The notes below the pieces were generated by a model. It had not been told where the DNA came from and did no database searches. It saw only the letters and a program-made list of their open reading frames with translations. This document shows, piece by piece, positions 17,626 through 26,945 of a stretch of 64,000 nt of DNA. Made by a program: the position numbers and the translations under genes. Source of the stretch: Pseudovibrio brasiliensis (GTDB lineage: Bacteria; Pseudomonadota; Alphaproteobacteria; Rhizobiales; Stappiaceae); NCBI RefSeq assembly GCF_018282095.1, contig NZ_CP074126.1:124001-188000 (forward strand). The letters run 5' to 3'. Each line of letters begins with the position of its first letter. The stretch's first letter is position 1.

Positions 17626-18810
17626 ATGGACACGCAACTCGAAAAACGCCTTCAGGATCAGGGCTACGAAACAATCAATCCGCTGCCAGAGCAGACGCAG
17701 CCGCCTGAAAAGCGGCAAAAGCTATCTCCACTCAATCAGCGACGCCTACAGAATTTCAAAGCAAACAAACGCGGATATTGGTCCCTCTGGATCTTCCTTG
17801 TCCTGTTTGTGCTGGCACTGGGCGCAGAGTTCATCACAAACGACCGCCCAATTCTGGTTTCCTACAAGGGCGAGCTGCTGATGCCGGTCTTTACGGATTA
17901 TCCGGAAGAGAAGTTTGGTGGGTTCCTCGCGACAACCGATTATCGTGACCCGTTTATTCAGGAAGAGATTGAAGCCAATGGCTGGATGATCTGGCCGCCA
18001 ATCCGTTACTCCTATCAAACGGTGAACAACGAGATCCCTGTTCCGGCACCGGCTCCTCCAAGCTGGATGATGGATAAGGAGCAGCGCTGTGAGCGCTATC
18101 CGGACGGGGTGAACGATCCAAACTGCACCGTTGGTAACTGGAACTGGCTTGGCACAGACGATCAGGGCCGCGATGTGCTCGCCCGTCTCGTTTATGGATT
18201 CCGCATTTCCGTACTCTTTGGTCTGGCTCTAACACTGGCCTCCTCTGTCATTGGCATTGGCGCTGGTGCCGTGCAGGGCTTCTATGGTGGTTGGGTTGAC
18301 CTCGGTTTCCAGCGTTTCATTGAAATCTGGACAGCAATGCCGACGCTCTACCTCATTCTGATAATATCCTCAGTGCTGACACCGGGCTTCTGGATCTTGT
18401 TCTCGATCCTGCTCGCATTCTCATGGGTCGCATTGGTCGGCGTGGTCCGCGCAGAATTCTTACGTGGTAGGAATTTTGAGTACATCTCCGCAGCACGTGC
18501 GCTGGGCGTTTCGAACGGAACAATCATGCGTCGTCACCTCCTGCCAAATGCCATGGTGGCAACGCTCACCTTCATGCCATTTATCCTGAATGGCTCCATC
18601 TCCACGTTGACCGCGCTCGACTTCCTCGGCTTCGGTCTGCCACCGGGATCGGCCTCATTGGGCGAGCTGCTCAAACAAGGCAAGAACAACCTTCAGGCAC
18701 CATGGCTCGGCATGACAGGCTTCTTTGTTCTGTCCATCATGCTCAGCCTGCTGATCTTCATTGGTGAAGCCGTCCGCGACGCCTTTGATCCGCGCAAAAC
18801 GATGAACTGA
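17626..18810 (+). CDS. yejE: ABC transporter permease, YejE-type
   Basis: A 394-residue partner permease. A hydrophilic N-terminal tail rich in Gln and Lys (about 45 residues) precedes helix 1. A large periplasmic segment (FTDYPEEKFGG ... NWNWLGTDDQGRDV) then leads into five helices, with the EAA loop near YISAARALGVSNGTIMRRHLLPNA. The LGTDDQGRDVLARLVYG motif is the hallmark of DppC/OppC/YejE-type subunits. It follows yejB with GAGG as its RBS. Confidence 0.94.
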   Translation: MDTQLEKRLQDQGYETINPLPEQTQPPEKRQKLSPLNQRRLQNFKANKRGYWSLWIFLVLFVLALGAEFITNDRPILVSYKGELLMPVFTDYPEEKFGGFLATTDYRDPFIQEEIEANGWMIWPPIRYSYQTVNNEIPVPAPAPPSWMMDKEQRCERYPDGVNDPNCTVGNWNWLGTDDQGRDVLARLVYGFRISVLFGLALTLASSVIGIGAGAVQGFYGGWVDLGFQRFIEIWTAMPTLYLILIISSVLTPGFWILFSILLAFSWVALVGVVRAEFLRGRNFEYISAARALGVSNGTIMRRHLLPNAMVATLTFMPFILNGSISTLTALDFLGFGLPPGSASLGELLKQGKNNLQAPWLGMTGFFVLSIMLSLLIFIGEAVRDAFDPRKTMN

Positions 18811-18827
18811 AGAAGGGAGGATCGCAG

Positions 18828-20462
18828 ATGACTGATAATCAAACGCTCCTCTCTGTTGAGGATCTGTCCATCGCCTTCCATCAGGGCGATAAAACAAACC
18901 TGGCCGTTGATCAGATCTCTTTTGAGATCAAGAAAGGCGAGACCGTTGCGCTAGTGGGCGAAAGTGGCTCAGGCAAGTCCGTGTCGGCTTTGTCAGTGCT
19001 CAAGCTTCTGCCATATCCGGCCGCGAGCCATCCAACTGGCAAGATTGTCTATCAGGATGAAGACCTGCTTCCAGCAACTGAGAGCGAAATGCGCCACGTG
19101 CGTGGCAACAAGATCTCCATGATCTTTCAGGAGCCCATGAGCTCTCTGAACCCGCTGCACACCATTGAGCAACAGATTGCGGAAATCCTGAAGATCCACC
19201 GTGGCCTGGGCGATACAAATGCCAGAAAACGTGTTCTGGAACTCCTGCACCAGGTGGGCATTCCGAACCCGGAAGAACGCCTGAAGTCCTATCCACACCA
19301 GCTCTCCGGTGGTCAGCGACAGCGTGTTATGATCGCCATGGCGCTGGCAAACGAGCCAGACTTGCTGATTGCGGATGAACCAACAACTGCACTTGATGTG
19401 ACGGTTCAGGCACAAATTCTGCAGTTGCTGAAGGATCTACAGAAGAGCACCGGCATGGCTATGCTCTTCATCACGCACGATCTTGGTATTGTGCGACGGA
19501 TCTCAGATCGTGTCTGCGTGATGACACAGGGCAAGATCGTAGAGCAGGGCAATACCGAAGATATCTTCGAGGCCCCTAAACACGAGTACACTCAGCACCT
19601 GTTGGCTGCCGAACCAAAAGGCCATCCGCCTGCTGGTGACACCAGTCAGCCGATTATTGTCGAAGCGAAAGATCTGAAGGTCTGGTTCCCGGTCAAACGC
19701 GGCTTCCTGCGTAAAACTGTCAGCCACATCAAAGCTGTCGATGGCATCGATGTGACTGTACGTGCTGGGCAGACACTCGGAATCGTGGGAGAAAGTGGGT
19801 CAGGTAAGACCACGCTCGGCCTTGCGATCCTACGCATGATCTCCTCAAATGGCCGCATCAACTTCAACGGCTCGGATATTCAGGAGCATTCCTGGAAGCA
19901 AATGCGTCCACTCCGCCGAGACATGCAGATTGTCTTCCAGGATCCATTCGGCTCCCTATCGCCGCGTATGTCAGTTTCTGAGATTGTTGGTGAAGGTCTC
20001 AAGATCCATATGCCGGATCTTTCTGCAAAAGAACGTGAAGCCAAGGTCGCCGCGGCATTGGAAGAGGTGGGATTGGATGCCGCCACTCGTTTCCGTTACC
20101 CGCATGAGTTCTCCGGCGGTCAGCGCCAACGCATCTCCATCGCGCGCGCTATGGTGCTAGAACCAAAGTTCGTGATGCTGGATGAGCCAACTTCAGCTCT
20201 GGACATGAGTGTGCAGGCACAGGTGGTGGACCTGTTGCGTGACCTTCAGAAAGCGCACGGGCTGGCCTACCTATTCATCTCGCACGACCTCAAGGTCGTT
20301 CGTGCTCTCGCCAACGATGTGGTGGTTATGCAACATGGCAAGGTGATGGAAGCAGGCACATCAGATGAAGTCTTCGATAACCCGCAGACTGACTACACCA
20401 AGGCCCTCATGGCTGCTGCGTTCCGCATGGAAGCCATCGAAGGCGGCGTGATCAGTACGTAA
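18828..20462 (+). CDS. yejF: ABC transporter ATP-binding protein, fused double ATPase (YejF-type)
   Basis: A 544-residue protein with two complete ATPase cassettes: Walker A GESGSGKSVSAL then LSGGQRQRVMIAMALANEPDLLIADEPT in the first half, and Walker A GESGSGKTTLGL then FSGGQRQRISIARAMVLEPKFVMLDEPT in the second. Fused ATPases are normal for Yej/Gsi-type systems and power the YejB/YejE channel. The RBS GGGAGG lies just upstream. It is the last gene of the operon, followed by a terminator. Confidence 0.95.
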   Translation: MTDNQTLLSVEDLSIAFHQGDKTNLAVDQISFEIKKGETVALVGESGSGKSVSALSVLKLLPYPAASHPTGKIVYQDEDLLPATESEMRHVRGNKISMIFQEPMSSLNPLHTIEQQIAEILKIHRGLGDTNARKRVLELLHQVGIPNPEERLKSYPHQLSGGQRQRVMIAMALANEPDLLIADEPTTALDVTVQAQILQLLKDLQKSTGMAMLFITHDLGIVRRISDRVCVMTQGKIVEQGNTEDIFEAPKHEYTQHLLAAEPKGHPPAGDTSQPIIVEAKDLKVWFPVKRGFLRKTVSHIKAVDGIDVTVRAGQTLGIVGESGSGKTTLGLAILRMISSNGRINFNGSDIQEHSWKQMRPLRRDMQIVFQDPFGSLSPRMSVSEIVGEGLKIHMPDLSAKEREAKVAAALEEVGLDAATRFRYPHEFSGGQRQRISIARAMVLEPKFVMLDEPTSALDMSVQAQVVDLLRDLQKAHGLAYLFISHDLKVVRALANDVVVMQHGKVMEAGTSDEVFDNPQTDYTKALMAAAFRMEAIEGGVIST

Positions 20463-20487
20463 TCCGTAAAATAGAATACAAAACACC

Positions 20488-20522
20488 AGCCCATGGCCGA
20501 GCCCTCGGTCATGGGCTTTTCG
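20488..20522 (+). terminator. Terminator of the Yej-type operon
   Basis: Long stem AGCCCATG(G)CCGA / TCGG(T)CATGGGCT with a short loop, followed by TTTT. The next gene is convergent, so it may also act from the other side. Confidence 0.8.
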
Positions 20523-20545
20523 GATAAAATGCTTAGAAGCGAAAC

Positions 20546-20878
20546 TTAAGTTCCAACGACAATATCCTTGCCAACCTTAAGCGTAACCTTGCCACTCGCT
20601 TCCATCAGCTGAATGGGTGTACGCTTAGCAGCTTCTTTGAGCGCTTTTGTAAAGCCGCCGTCGCCCTTCAAAGACTCGGCCTTGAAGTTTTTGATCTTGG
20701 AGTCGTTGTTCACTTCATCCAGAAACTTAGTCTCGGCACGCTTCTTCTTCTGGTTCAGCTCTTTTATGAAAGCGGCTTCGGTCTTTTCGTCAACCTTGGC
20801 TTTCTTCAGCGCAGCTTTAATTTTGCTGGTTTCTTTGTAGACCTGATCGATATCATCGAACTTCATTAGCACGGCCAT
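20546..20878 (-). CDS. Hypothetical protein (110 aa), lysine-rich
   Basis: The ATG at 20878 follows GAGGGAG and is preferred to an ATG 11 codons upstream. The protein is small, basic and probably helical in its first half (ETSKIKAALKKAKVDEKTEAAFIKELNQKKKRAE), then has a possible beta segment ending GKVTLKVGKDIVVGT. No signal or membrane segment and no family is recognised. It faces the Yej operon terminator. Confidence 0.65.
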   Translation of the reverse strand: MAVLMKFDDIDQVYKETSKIKAALKKAKVDEKTEAAFIKELNQKKKRAETKFLDEVNNDSKIKNFKAESLKGDGGFTKALKEAAKRTPIQLMEASGKVTLKVGKDIVVGT

Positions 20879-21006
20879 CAGGATCTCCCTCTTGTTGTTT
20901 TCTTGGATCAACGGCCAGTATCACGCTAGGGACACTACTTGCGCATTCTTACCATAGGGTAACAAAAGGGAGTGGAGGTTGAAGCATCTACCCCGACAGC
21001 TGGCAG

Positions 21007-21468
21007 CTACATCCAGCGGCGGACCCGTGCTCTGTAAGCCAGATACTCATTGCCGAAGTTCTCCTCCAAAATGGCTTCTTCTGGCTTGATCTGAAAGGCT
21101 GTGATGTAAGCTGCAAACCCCAGAGCCACCGGAATAGCAAACAGGTTGCTCTGAAAGACCGCCCAGCCCAGCAGAATGAACTGGAGGCCCAGATACATCG
21201 GGTTGCGGGTTTTGGAGTAAATACCGTCAGAAACGATAGCACTTGCATTCTCTGGATGAGATGGGCTGGTTGTCGTCCGGGCCCGGCGAAATTCTGAGAG
21301 GCCAGTTGCGCCAAAATAGCCACCAGCTCCAATACCAATCACGAGAAACGCAGTCTCTGCACCGTGCAGATTGATATCTCCGGGAAGAAACAAGGCAACC
21401 AGCCAGATAAGAACTGCAAAGCCAGCAAAAACCGCAACCGGCGGGAACCTGAGTTTTAGATTATCCAT
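21007..21468 (-). CDS. Isoprenylcysteine carboxyl methyltransferase-family membrane protein
   Basis: A 153-residue protein with about four membrane helices and the family's C-terminal signature: VSDGIYSKTRNPMYLGLQF (SAM-binding region with RNPMY) and IKPEEAILEENFGNEYLAYRARVRRWM. This ICMT/PEMT-like fold covers small membrane methyltransferases, most without known bacterial substrates. The LysE-type gene lies 43 bases upstream on the same strand. Confidence 0.85.
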   Translation of the reverse strand: MDNLKLRFPPVAVFAGFAVLIWLVALFLPGDINLHGAETAFLVIGIGAGGYFGATGLSEFRRARTTTSPSHPENASAIVSDGIYSKTRNPMYLGLQFILLGWAVFQSNLFAIPVALGFAAYITAFQIKPEEAILEENFGNEYLAYRARVRRWM

Positions 21469-21511
21469 TGTGTTCCAGTAGTTTATCTTTTCAGAATTGC
21501 AGTTTGCTGGA

Positions 21512-22123
21512 CTAGCTCTCAGAGAGTGCCAGCTTCACACCAAGAGCACCAAACGTAGCTGCAAAGCCCCGCTTAAGCCAAGCCATAACTTTTGGGCGGT
21601 TGATCACATAATCGCGCGCAAGGGATGCCATGGCTCCATAAGCAATGAAGACGATGAAGGTCAGCACCATAAATACAAATGCATGAAGCAGCAGAGCGTA
21701 GGTTGCATTCTCACTGCCCGGAGAAACAAACTGAGGCAGGAACGCAAGGAAGAACAAGGAGAGCTTGGGGTTTAGTACATTGAGCAGAATGCCATCAAGA
21801 GCAGTGCGATACAGCGTCCGCTCACGTTTCTCACCATTCACTTCCAACGCACCACCACTGCGCAGAATGCTCCATGACATGTAGAGCAAATAGGCAACGC
21901 CGAGATATTTGAGAACCTGATAGGCAAGCGCACTGCTGTGAAAGATGGCAGCAAGGCCAACAATGCTTGCCAAGGCTGCTGGAACAATACCGAGCGTACA
22001 GCCAAAGGCAGCAGCAACACTCGGTTTGAGCCCTTTGCCGAGGCCAATAGCGATTGTGTAAAGAACGCCAGTGCCTGGCAGCAGAACAACAATGAGGGAA
22101 GTCAGCAGATACTCAAGACTCAT
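21512..22123 (-). CDS. LysE-family amino acid exporter
   Basis: A 203-residue RhtB/LysE transporter with six predicted helices. The family signature is visible as LLPGTGVLYTIAIGLGKGLKPSVAAAFGCTLG at the start and GILLNVLNPKLSLFFLAFLPQF in the middle. Usually exports amino acids or homoserine lactone-like compounds; the substrate cannot be deduced. A second LysE-family gene is at 28735. Confidence 0.92.
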   Translation of the reverse strand: MSLEYLLTSLIVVLLPGTGVLYTIAIGLGKGLKPSVAAAFGCTLGIVPAALASIVGLAAIFHSSALAYQVLKYLGVAYLLYMSWSILRSGGALEVNGEKRERTLYRTALDGILLNVLNPKLSLFFLAFLPQFVSPGSENATYALLLHAFVFMVLTFIVFIAYGAMASLARDYVINRPKVMAWLKRGFAATFGALGVKLALSES

Positions 22124-22229
22124 GAGAAGGCTCGTAAATCGATAGGGGAGGCAATTAAGCTACCAGTCTACCTGATTGTGTAGACCTGTCTATTGAACTC
22201 AGCGAGATTTATAGAAAACAGATAAGAGC

Positions 22230-22260
22230 GGAAAGGCAACCTGTGCCTTTCCATTTTTTT
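22230..22260 (+). other. Hairpin with T-run beyond the ftsY stop, oddly oriented
   Basis: Stem GGAAAGGCA/TGCCTTTCC followed by ATTTTTTT on the plus strand, although the gene ending here (ftsY) is on the minus strand. On the minus strand the hairpin is followed only by a mixed pyrimidine-rich stretch. It may be a weak bidirectional terminator or block antisense transcription into ftsY. Confidence 0.55.
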
Positions 22261-22266
22261 GCCGGC

Positions 22267-23820
22267 TTAGTTCAGCTCGTCGTCTTTACCAGCAATCGCT
22301 GCTGCGAAGTCTTTCGCGGAGAAGGGTTCAAGATCGTCAACGCCTTCGCCAACACCAATGAAGTGCACTGGCAGGCCATACTTGCGTGCAATAGCCACCA
22401 GAATGCCGCCGCGCGCTGTGCCGTCCAACTTGGTCATCACCAAGCCAGTCACGCCCGCAACCTTACCGAAGATCTCAACCTGAGATAGGGCATTCTGGCC
22501 GGTAGTCGCGTCGAGGGTCAGAAGAGTGGTATGTGGCGCATCAGGAACACGCTTGCGGATCACGCGAATGATCTTCTCCAGCTCGTCCATCAGCTCAGCT
22601 TTGTTCTGCAAACGGCCAGCAGTATCAATTAGCAGTACGTCTGTGTCGTTGCAGAGAGCCGCATCAACTGCATCATAAGCAAGCCCGGCGGCATCTGCGC
22701 CAGTATCGCGTGCAACAACTTCTGCACCTGTGCGCTGACCCCAAACCTTCAGCTGCTCAACGGCTGCTGCGCGGAAAGTATCGCCCGCTGCAAGCATAAC
22801 CTTCTTGCCCTGCTCATGAAGCAGAGAAGACAGCTTACCGATTGTGGTGGTTTTACCCGTACCGTTCACACCCACCATCAGCACGATGTGTGGTTTGTGG
22901 CCACTGTTGAGATCCAGTGGTTTGGCAACAGGCTCAAGAACGCTTTCAATCTCGTCAGCAAGAATAGCGCGAACTTCTTCGCCTGAAATTTCCTTGTCAT
23001 AACGACCGTCAGAAACGCGATCTGTAATCGCGATTGCGGTGTCGATGCCAAGGTCTGCTTGAATTAGAATGTCTTCCAGCTCTTCAAGCGTATCAGCGTC
23101 CAGCTTGCGCTTGGTGAAGATAGAGCTGATGCCTTCTGTCAGTGCATTTGAGGAACGGGAAAGCCCAGCTTTAAGTCGCTGGAACCAGCTTTTCTTTACT
23201 GGAAGATCTTCGCCAGTTTCCTCAGTTCCCGGAGTTTCTCCAGTCTCTTCAGCCGGTCCGCTCTCTTCGATCTCTCGACCTTCTTCACCTGTTCCTGCGT
23301 CTCCGTGTTCCCGAACACTTTCAGAGCTTCCTGCTTCTTCAGGTCCTTCCTCTGTTCCTGATGCTTCAGTGATCTCATGTGTGAGAACCGGTCGTTCATC
23401 GGCAGTATCCTCAGCGACGGGCACAGCATCATCGCTGACCTTAAGGGAAAGTATATCTTGCTCGGGTTGAGAGTCTGCTGAATTTTCCTCAGTCAGATCA
23501 TCGGTGTCCAGATATGCAGTCTCTTCGAGGGCTTTGGTTTCAGCCTCATTCAAATCATGAGGCTTCTCAGAAGCTTCTTCTTCAACTGCTGCTTCAGACT
23601 CTGAAGCAAGCTCTGGATTTTCCAGATCAAGAGTTTCATCTGCGACCGCTTCAGCCGTTTCTTCAAGGCCTTTTACAGGGTCAAGCGGAACGGATTGAAC
23701 GCCTTCAAGAGACTCACGCAGCTCTGCACTGTCAGGTGCTTTCTGCTCCTGCTCGCTCTGTGTTTCTTCTGAAGAACCGCCAAACAGGCGACTGAAAAAA
23801 CCGCGCTTCTTTTCGCTCAT
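22267..23820 (-). CDS. ftsY: Signal recognition particle receptor FtsY
   Basis: Docks SRP-ribosome complexes at the inner membrane. 517 residues: an unusually long, glutamate-rich N-terminal A domain of about 200 residues with Glu/Thr/Gly runs (EETGETPGTEETGED), then the NG GTPase domain. GTPase motifs: GVNGTGKTTTIGKL (G1), DTAGRLQNKAELMDEL (G3) and TKLDGTARGGILVA (G4 region), with the C-terminal GVGEGVDDLEPFSAKDF. It lies 30 bases downstream of mtaB, and dapF-mtaB-ftsY form an operon. Confidence 0.97.
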   Translation of the reverse strand: MSEKKRGFFSRLFGGSSEETQSEQEQKAPDSAELRESLEGVQSVPLDPVKGLEETAEAVADETLDLENPELASESEAAVEEEASEKPHDLNEAETKALEETAYLDTDDLTEENSADSQPEQDILSLKVSDDAVPVAEDTADERPVLTHEITEASGTEEGPEEAGSSESVREHGDAGTGEEGREIEESGPAEETGETPGTEETGEDLPVKKSWFQRLKAGLSRSSNALTEGISSIFTKRKLDADTLEELEDILIQADLGIDTAIAITDRVSDGRYDKEISGEEVRAILADEIESVLEPVAKPLDLNSGHKPHIVLMVGVNGTGKTTTIGKLSSLLHEQGKKVMLAAGDTFRAAAVEQLKVWGQRTGAEVVARDTGADAAGLAYDAVDAALCNDTDVLLIDTAGRLQNKAELMDELEKIIRVIRKRVPDAPHTTLLTLDATTGQNALSQVEIFGKVAGVTGLVMTKLDGTARGGILVAIARKYGLPVHFIGVGEGVDDLEPFSAKDFAAAIAGKDDELN

Positions 23821-23850
23821 GCCGGAAAGGTACCTTTGAAATGTAAAAGC

Positions 23851-25119
23851 TTAAGCTGCTTTGCCAATTGGTTCTGCAATCAGATGTCTCTCGGTATGCC
23901 CTGTAATGCGTGCGGAGACAAGACTTCCGGCAATATTCGCATCTAGTTCAACCTGAGTAAATTGTTCAGTACGACCAAGCCCTTCACGCTCAATCAAAAT
24001 CTCGCGCTTCTTACCCACTTCAGCGCGCAGGTGCGCCAGCAGAGCTTCCTGTCCTTTGATACGAAGGCGAGCAGCGCGCTCTTTGATGATCTTACGATCA
24101 AGCTGAGGCATGCGTGCAGCAGGGGTGCCCGGGCGAGGAGAGAACGGGAACACATGCAGATGTGTCAGGCCACATTCATCAACAATGCGCAGCGTATTTT
24201 CAAACATCTCGTCAGTTTCGGTCGGGAAACCGGCAATGATGTCAGCACCAAACACAACATCAGGACGCATCTTGCGCACATCTTCGCAGAAGCGGATGGT
24301 GTCCTCGCGGGAGTGACGGCGCTTCATGCGCTTCAGGATCATGTTGTCGCCAGCCTGCAGAGAAAGGTGCAAATGTGACATCAGACGATGATCATGCGCG
24401 ATCACTTCCATCAGCTCATCATCAGCTTCAATACTGTCGATAGAGGACAGGCGCAGGCGTTTGAGGTCCGGAACCAGTTTCAGGATCTTCGCGCAAAGCG
24501 TCCCAAGCTTTGGCGTGCCAGGCAGGTCAGCACCATAAGAAGTGATATCAACACCAGTCAGGACGATCTCGCCATAACCATTGTCGACAAGGCGTTTGAT
24601 CTGATCGATCACCACACCCATCGGCACAGAACGGGAGTTACCGCGGCCATAAGGGATGATGCAGAAGGTGCAGCGGTGGTCGCAGCCGTTCTGAACCTGA
24701 ACAAACGCGCGGGAGCGTCCTTCCAGCCCATCAATCAGGTGGCCCGCAGTTTCGCGCACGCTCATGATGTCGTTGACGCGAACCTTCTCTGTTTCTTCAA
24801 TGCCAAACTGAGCGACACGGCCATAAGAGGCGCGCTCCAGTTTTTCGGAGTTTCCAAGAACCAGATCCACTTCGCCCATTTCAGCAAAGGTTTCTGCTTC
24901 AGTTTGTGCTGCACATCCGGTTACGATGATACGTGCATCCGGATTCTCACGGCGTGTTTTACGAATAGTTTGTCGTGCTTGGCGGACAGCTTCGTTGGTC
25001 ACGGCACACGTGTTGATCAGCACAGCGTCTTTAAGGCCAGCAGCCTCCGCTTCACTCTTCATCACTTCCGACTCATAAGCGTTCAGTCGGCAGCCGAATG
25101 TCACAACATCAATGCTCAC
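23851..25119 (-). CDS. mtaB: tRNA (N6-L-threonylcarbamoyladenosine(37)-C(2))-methylthiotransferase
   Basis: Radical-SAM enzyme converting t6A37 to ms2t6A in tRNA. 422 residues: N-terminal UPF0004/MTTase domain with cluster cysteines in TFGCRLN, INTCAVTNEA and TGCAAQ; radical SAM motif CDHRCTFCIIPYGRG; C-terminal TRAM-like part (KREILIEREGLGRTEQFTQ). The start codon is a GTG whose GTGA overlaps the dapF TGA, a translational coupling arrangement. Confidence 0.96.
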   Translation of the reverse strand: MSIDVVTFGCRLNAYESEVMKSEAEAAGLKDAVLINTCAVTNEAVRQARQTIRKTRRENPDARIIVTGCAAQTEAETFAEMGEVDLVLGNSEKLERASYGRVAQFGIEETEKVRVNDIMSVRETAGHLIDGLEGRSRAFVQVQNGCDHRCTFCIIPYGRGNSRSVPMGVVIDQIKRLVDNGYGEIVLTGVDITSYGADLPGTPKLGTLCAKILKLVPDLKRLRLSSIDSIEADDELMEVIAHDHRLMSHLHLSLQAGDNMILKRMKRRHSREDTIRFCEDVRKMRPDVVFGADIIAGFPTETDEMFENTLRIVDECGLTHLHVFPFSPRPGTPAARMPQLDRKIIKERAARLRIKGQEALLAHLRAEVGKKREILIEREGLGRTEQFTQVELDANIAGSLVSARITGHTERHLIAEPIGKAA

Positions 25120-26021
25120 TGCGTTGGCTCCATTGCCGCGTCCCCCGAAGCGGTCTTTGTGTAGGTGAGGGTGTCAAGATTGAGCTCACCCTCGAATTCA
25201 ATTGCGGTTTCACCGGTCATCATGATGTGGTCGTTATCCTCACGCCACTCAATACCCAGTGGTCCTCCCGGCAAGTGGACGGTGCATTTGCGTGCAGCCC
25301 GGCCTGTACGCGCTGCAGCAACACCAGTTGCGCAGGCTGCGGTGCCACAGGCTCGCGTCAAGCCAACACCACGTTCCCAGACCTTCAGGCGGATTTCGTT
25401 TTCGCCGATAATCTGAGCAAGAGAGATATTCGCCTTTTCAGGGAACATCGGATGACACTCAAGCAATGGTCCAAATCGCTCAAGGTCATGGGCTTCAATA
25501 TCATCCACCCAGAAGATCGCATGCGGATTACCAACATTCATAACGCTTGGAGAATGCAAAACCGGCGCATCAATCGGCCCGATCTGCAACTCAATAGCGC
25601 GCGTATCAGCAAACTCTTCGGCAAGTGGAATCTGATCCCACTCAAGACGAGGAGTGCCCATATCAACGCTTACCAGCGTTTCAGTGACAGAAGCATGCGC
25701 AATCAGCAAACCAGCGTTGGTCTGAATGGTAACACCTGGAGAGCCAGCTTCACCCATTAGCAGACGGCCAATACAGCGTGTTGCGTTACCGCAAGCATCT
25801 ACTTCACTGCCATCGCGATTATGGATGCGCATAAAAGCATAAGCATCGGAACTTGCAGGCTCGACCGTAATCATCTGGTCAAAGCCGATACCCTTTTCAC
25901 GGTCTCCGATAGCTGCGATTTGCGCCGGAGTTAAGATGACCTTTTTCTCGCGGCTGTCAAACACCACGAAGTCATTGCCTAAACCGTTCATTTTCAAAAA
26001 GGGAACCAGCGTATCCGCCAT
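25116..26021 (-). CDS. dapF: Diaminopimelate epimerase
   Basis: Converts LL- to meso-diaminopimelate for lysine and peptidoglycan. About 301 residues; the two catalytic cysteines are in DACGNATRCIGR and RACGTAACATG, and the N-terminal FLKMNGLGNDFVVFD is typical. The ATG at 26021 (MADTLVPF) is preferred because GGAAG precedes it; an ATG six codons upstream (26039) is possible. First gene of the dapF-mtaB-ftsY operon. Confidence 0.96.
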   Translation of the reverse strand: MADTLVPFLKMNGLGNDFVVFDSREKKVILTPAQIAAIGDREKGIGFDQMITVEPASSDAYAFMRIHNRDGSEVDACGNATRCIGRLLMGEAGSPGVTIQTNAGLLIAHASVTETLVSVDMGTPRLEWDQIPLAEEFADTRAIELQIGPIDAPVLHSPSVMNVGNPHAIFWVDDIEAHDLERFGPLLECHPMFPEKANISLAQIIGENEIRLKVWERGVGLTRACGTAACATGVAAARTGRAARKCTVHLPGGPLGIEWREDNDHIMMTGETAIEFEGELNLDTLTYTKTASGDAAMEPTQ

Positions 26022-26173
26022 GAGCTTGCTTCCATTCATGCGTAATCCGTCAAGAAGGCACTATATGGAGTAAATTACTTTAGATTACTAGGGAAAATGC
26101 AGGGAAAAGCCTCCCCTGAGACAATTGAGAGGCCAGCTTTAAAGCCTCCCTAATCGAATCCTCTGGTTTTGCA

Positions 26174-26746
26174 CTATTCCGCACAGACTTCGAGCATGTC
26201 GCCGGGCGCCATTTCTTTCAATATCTCTCGCATCACTTCAGGGTAAACGGCCACACACCCTTCTGTTGGCAAGAAGCCTTCACGCGCTACGTGAAAGAAG
26301 ATTGCGCTGCCTTCACCTTTCACTGCCGGGTACATATTACAATCCAGCACCACGACGATGTCATAGAGACGATCATCCCGCCACATCTTCTCGTGGCTCG
26401 GTTCGAAGGGTAGGTCTACAGGACGATTGTACAGAGCATCCTCTGGAGAATCACACCACCCATCACTCTGAGATAGCGGCGAAACCGGCAAATAAGTCAC
26501 CGGACAGGCCCCACGGTCTGCTCGGTAATACACATTCAGCAGTTCAAAACGTCCAATCGGTGTTGCACCGTCGCCCTCGCGTTTTGTGTGGGTCAAACCA
26601 GACCTTCCAAGTGCACACGCAAATGTTACCGCACCCAAAGTCAACGTTCCTGTGTGAGGCTCGTTACCTGTATGCCGCACAAATAGGGTCTTTTGGGTCT
26701 TTTTAAGCAACTTTGCGGGAGGAGTGGGTACTGCGAGAGGAAGCAT
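26174..26746 (-). CDS. L,D-transpeptidase (YkuD) family protein
   Basis: A catalytic-domain-only YkuD protein. The signature is FHVAREGFLPTEGCVAVYPE, giving the His and catalytic Cys of L,D-transpeptidases, which cross-link peptidoglycan or attach proteins to it. The start is uncertain: the ATG at 26746 (MLPLAVPTPPAK) gives 190 residues, and a GTG at 26809 would add 21; neither has a strong RBS. A clear signal peptide is not visible, so export is uncertain. It stands alone, convergent to nothing. Confidence 0.85.
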   Translation of the reverse strand: MLPLAVPTPPAKLLKKTQKTLFVRHTGNEPHTGTLTLGAVTFACALGRSGLTHTKREGDGATPIGRFELLNVYYRADRGACPVTYLPVSPLSQSDGWCDSPEDALYNRPVDLPFEPSHEKMWRDDRLYDIVVVLDCNMYPAVKGEGSAIFFHVAREGFLPTEGCVAVYPEVMREILKEMAPGDMLEVCAE

Positions 26747-26945
26747 TGACGAACCTGTTGTCCTGCGGAAAACACCGGGAGAAACACTCCCAAATAAAGC
26801 GGGGGTCACTTACGCGTGAAGTAGATTTTACGAAAAACTTTGAGATTTACCACGTTTTTGCTCGCCTTTTTTTCGGCAACCCTTCATGTATTTATGTGAG
26901 ATAAGTTTTAGGGCTAGCACCAAAGATTGGTGATTGGGTGAGAAT

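Noticed and set aside
24388-25164. A 258-codon plus-strand frame
   Set aside because: Antisense to mtaB, whose radical-SAM and cluster motifs are intact; no RBS or recognisable product.
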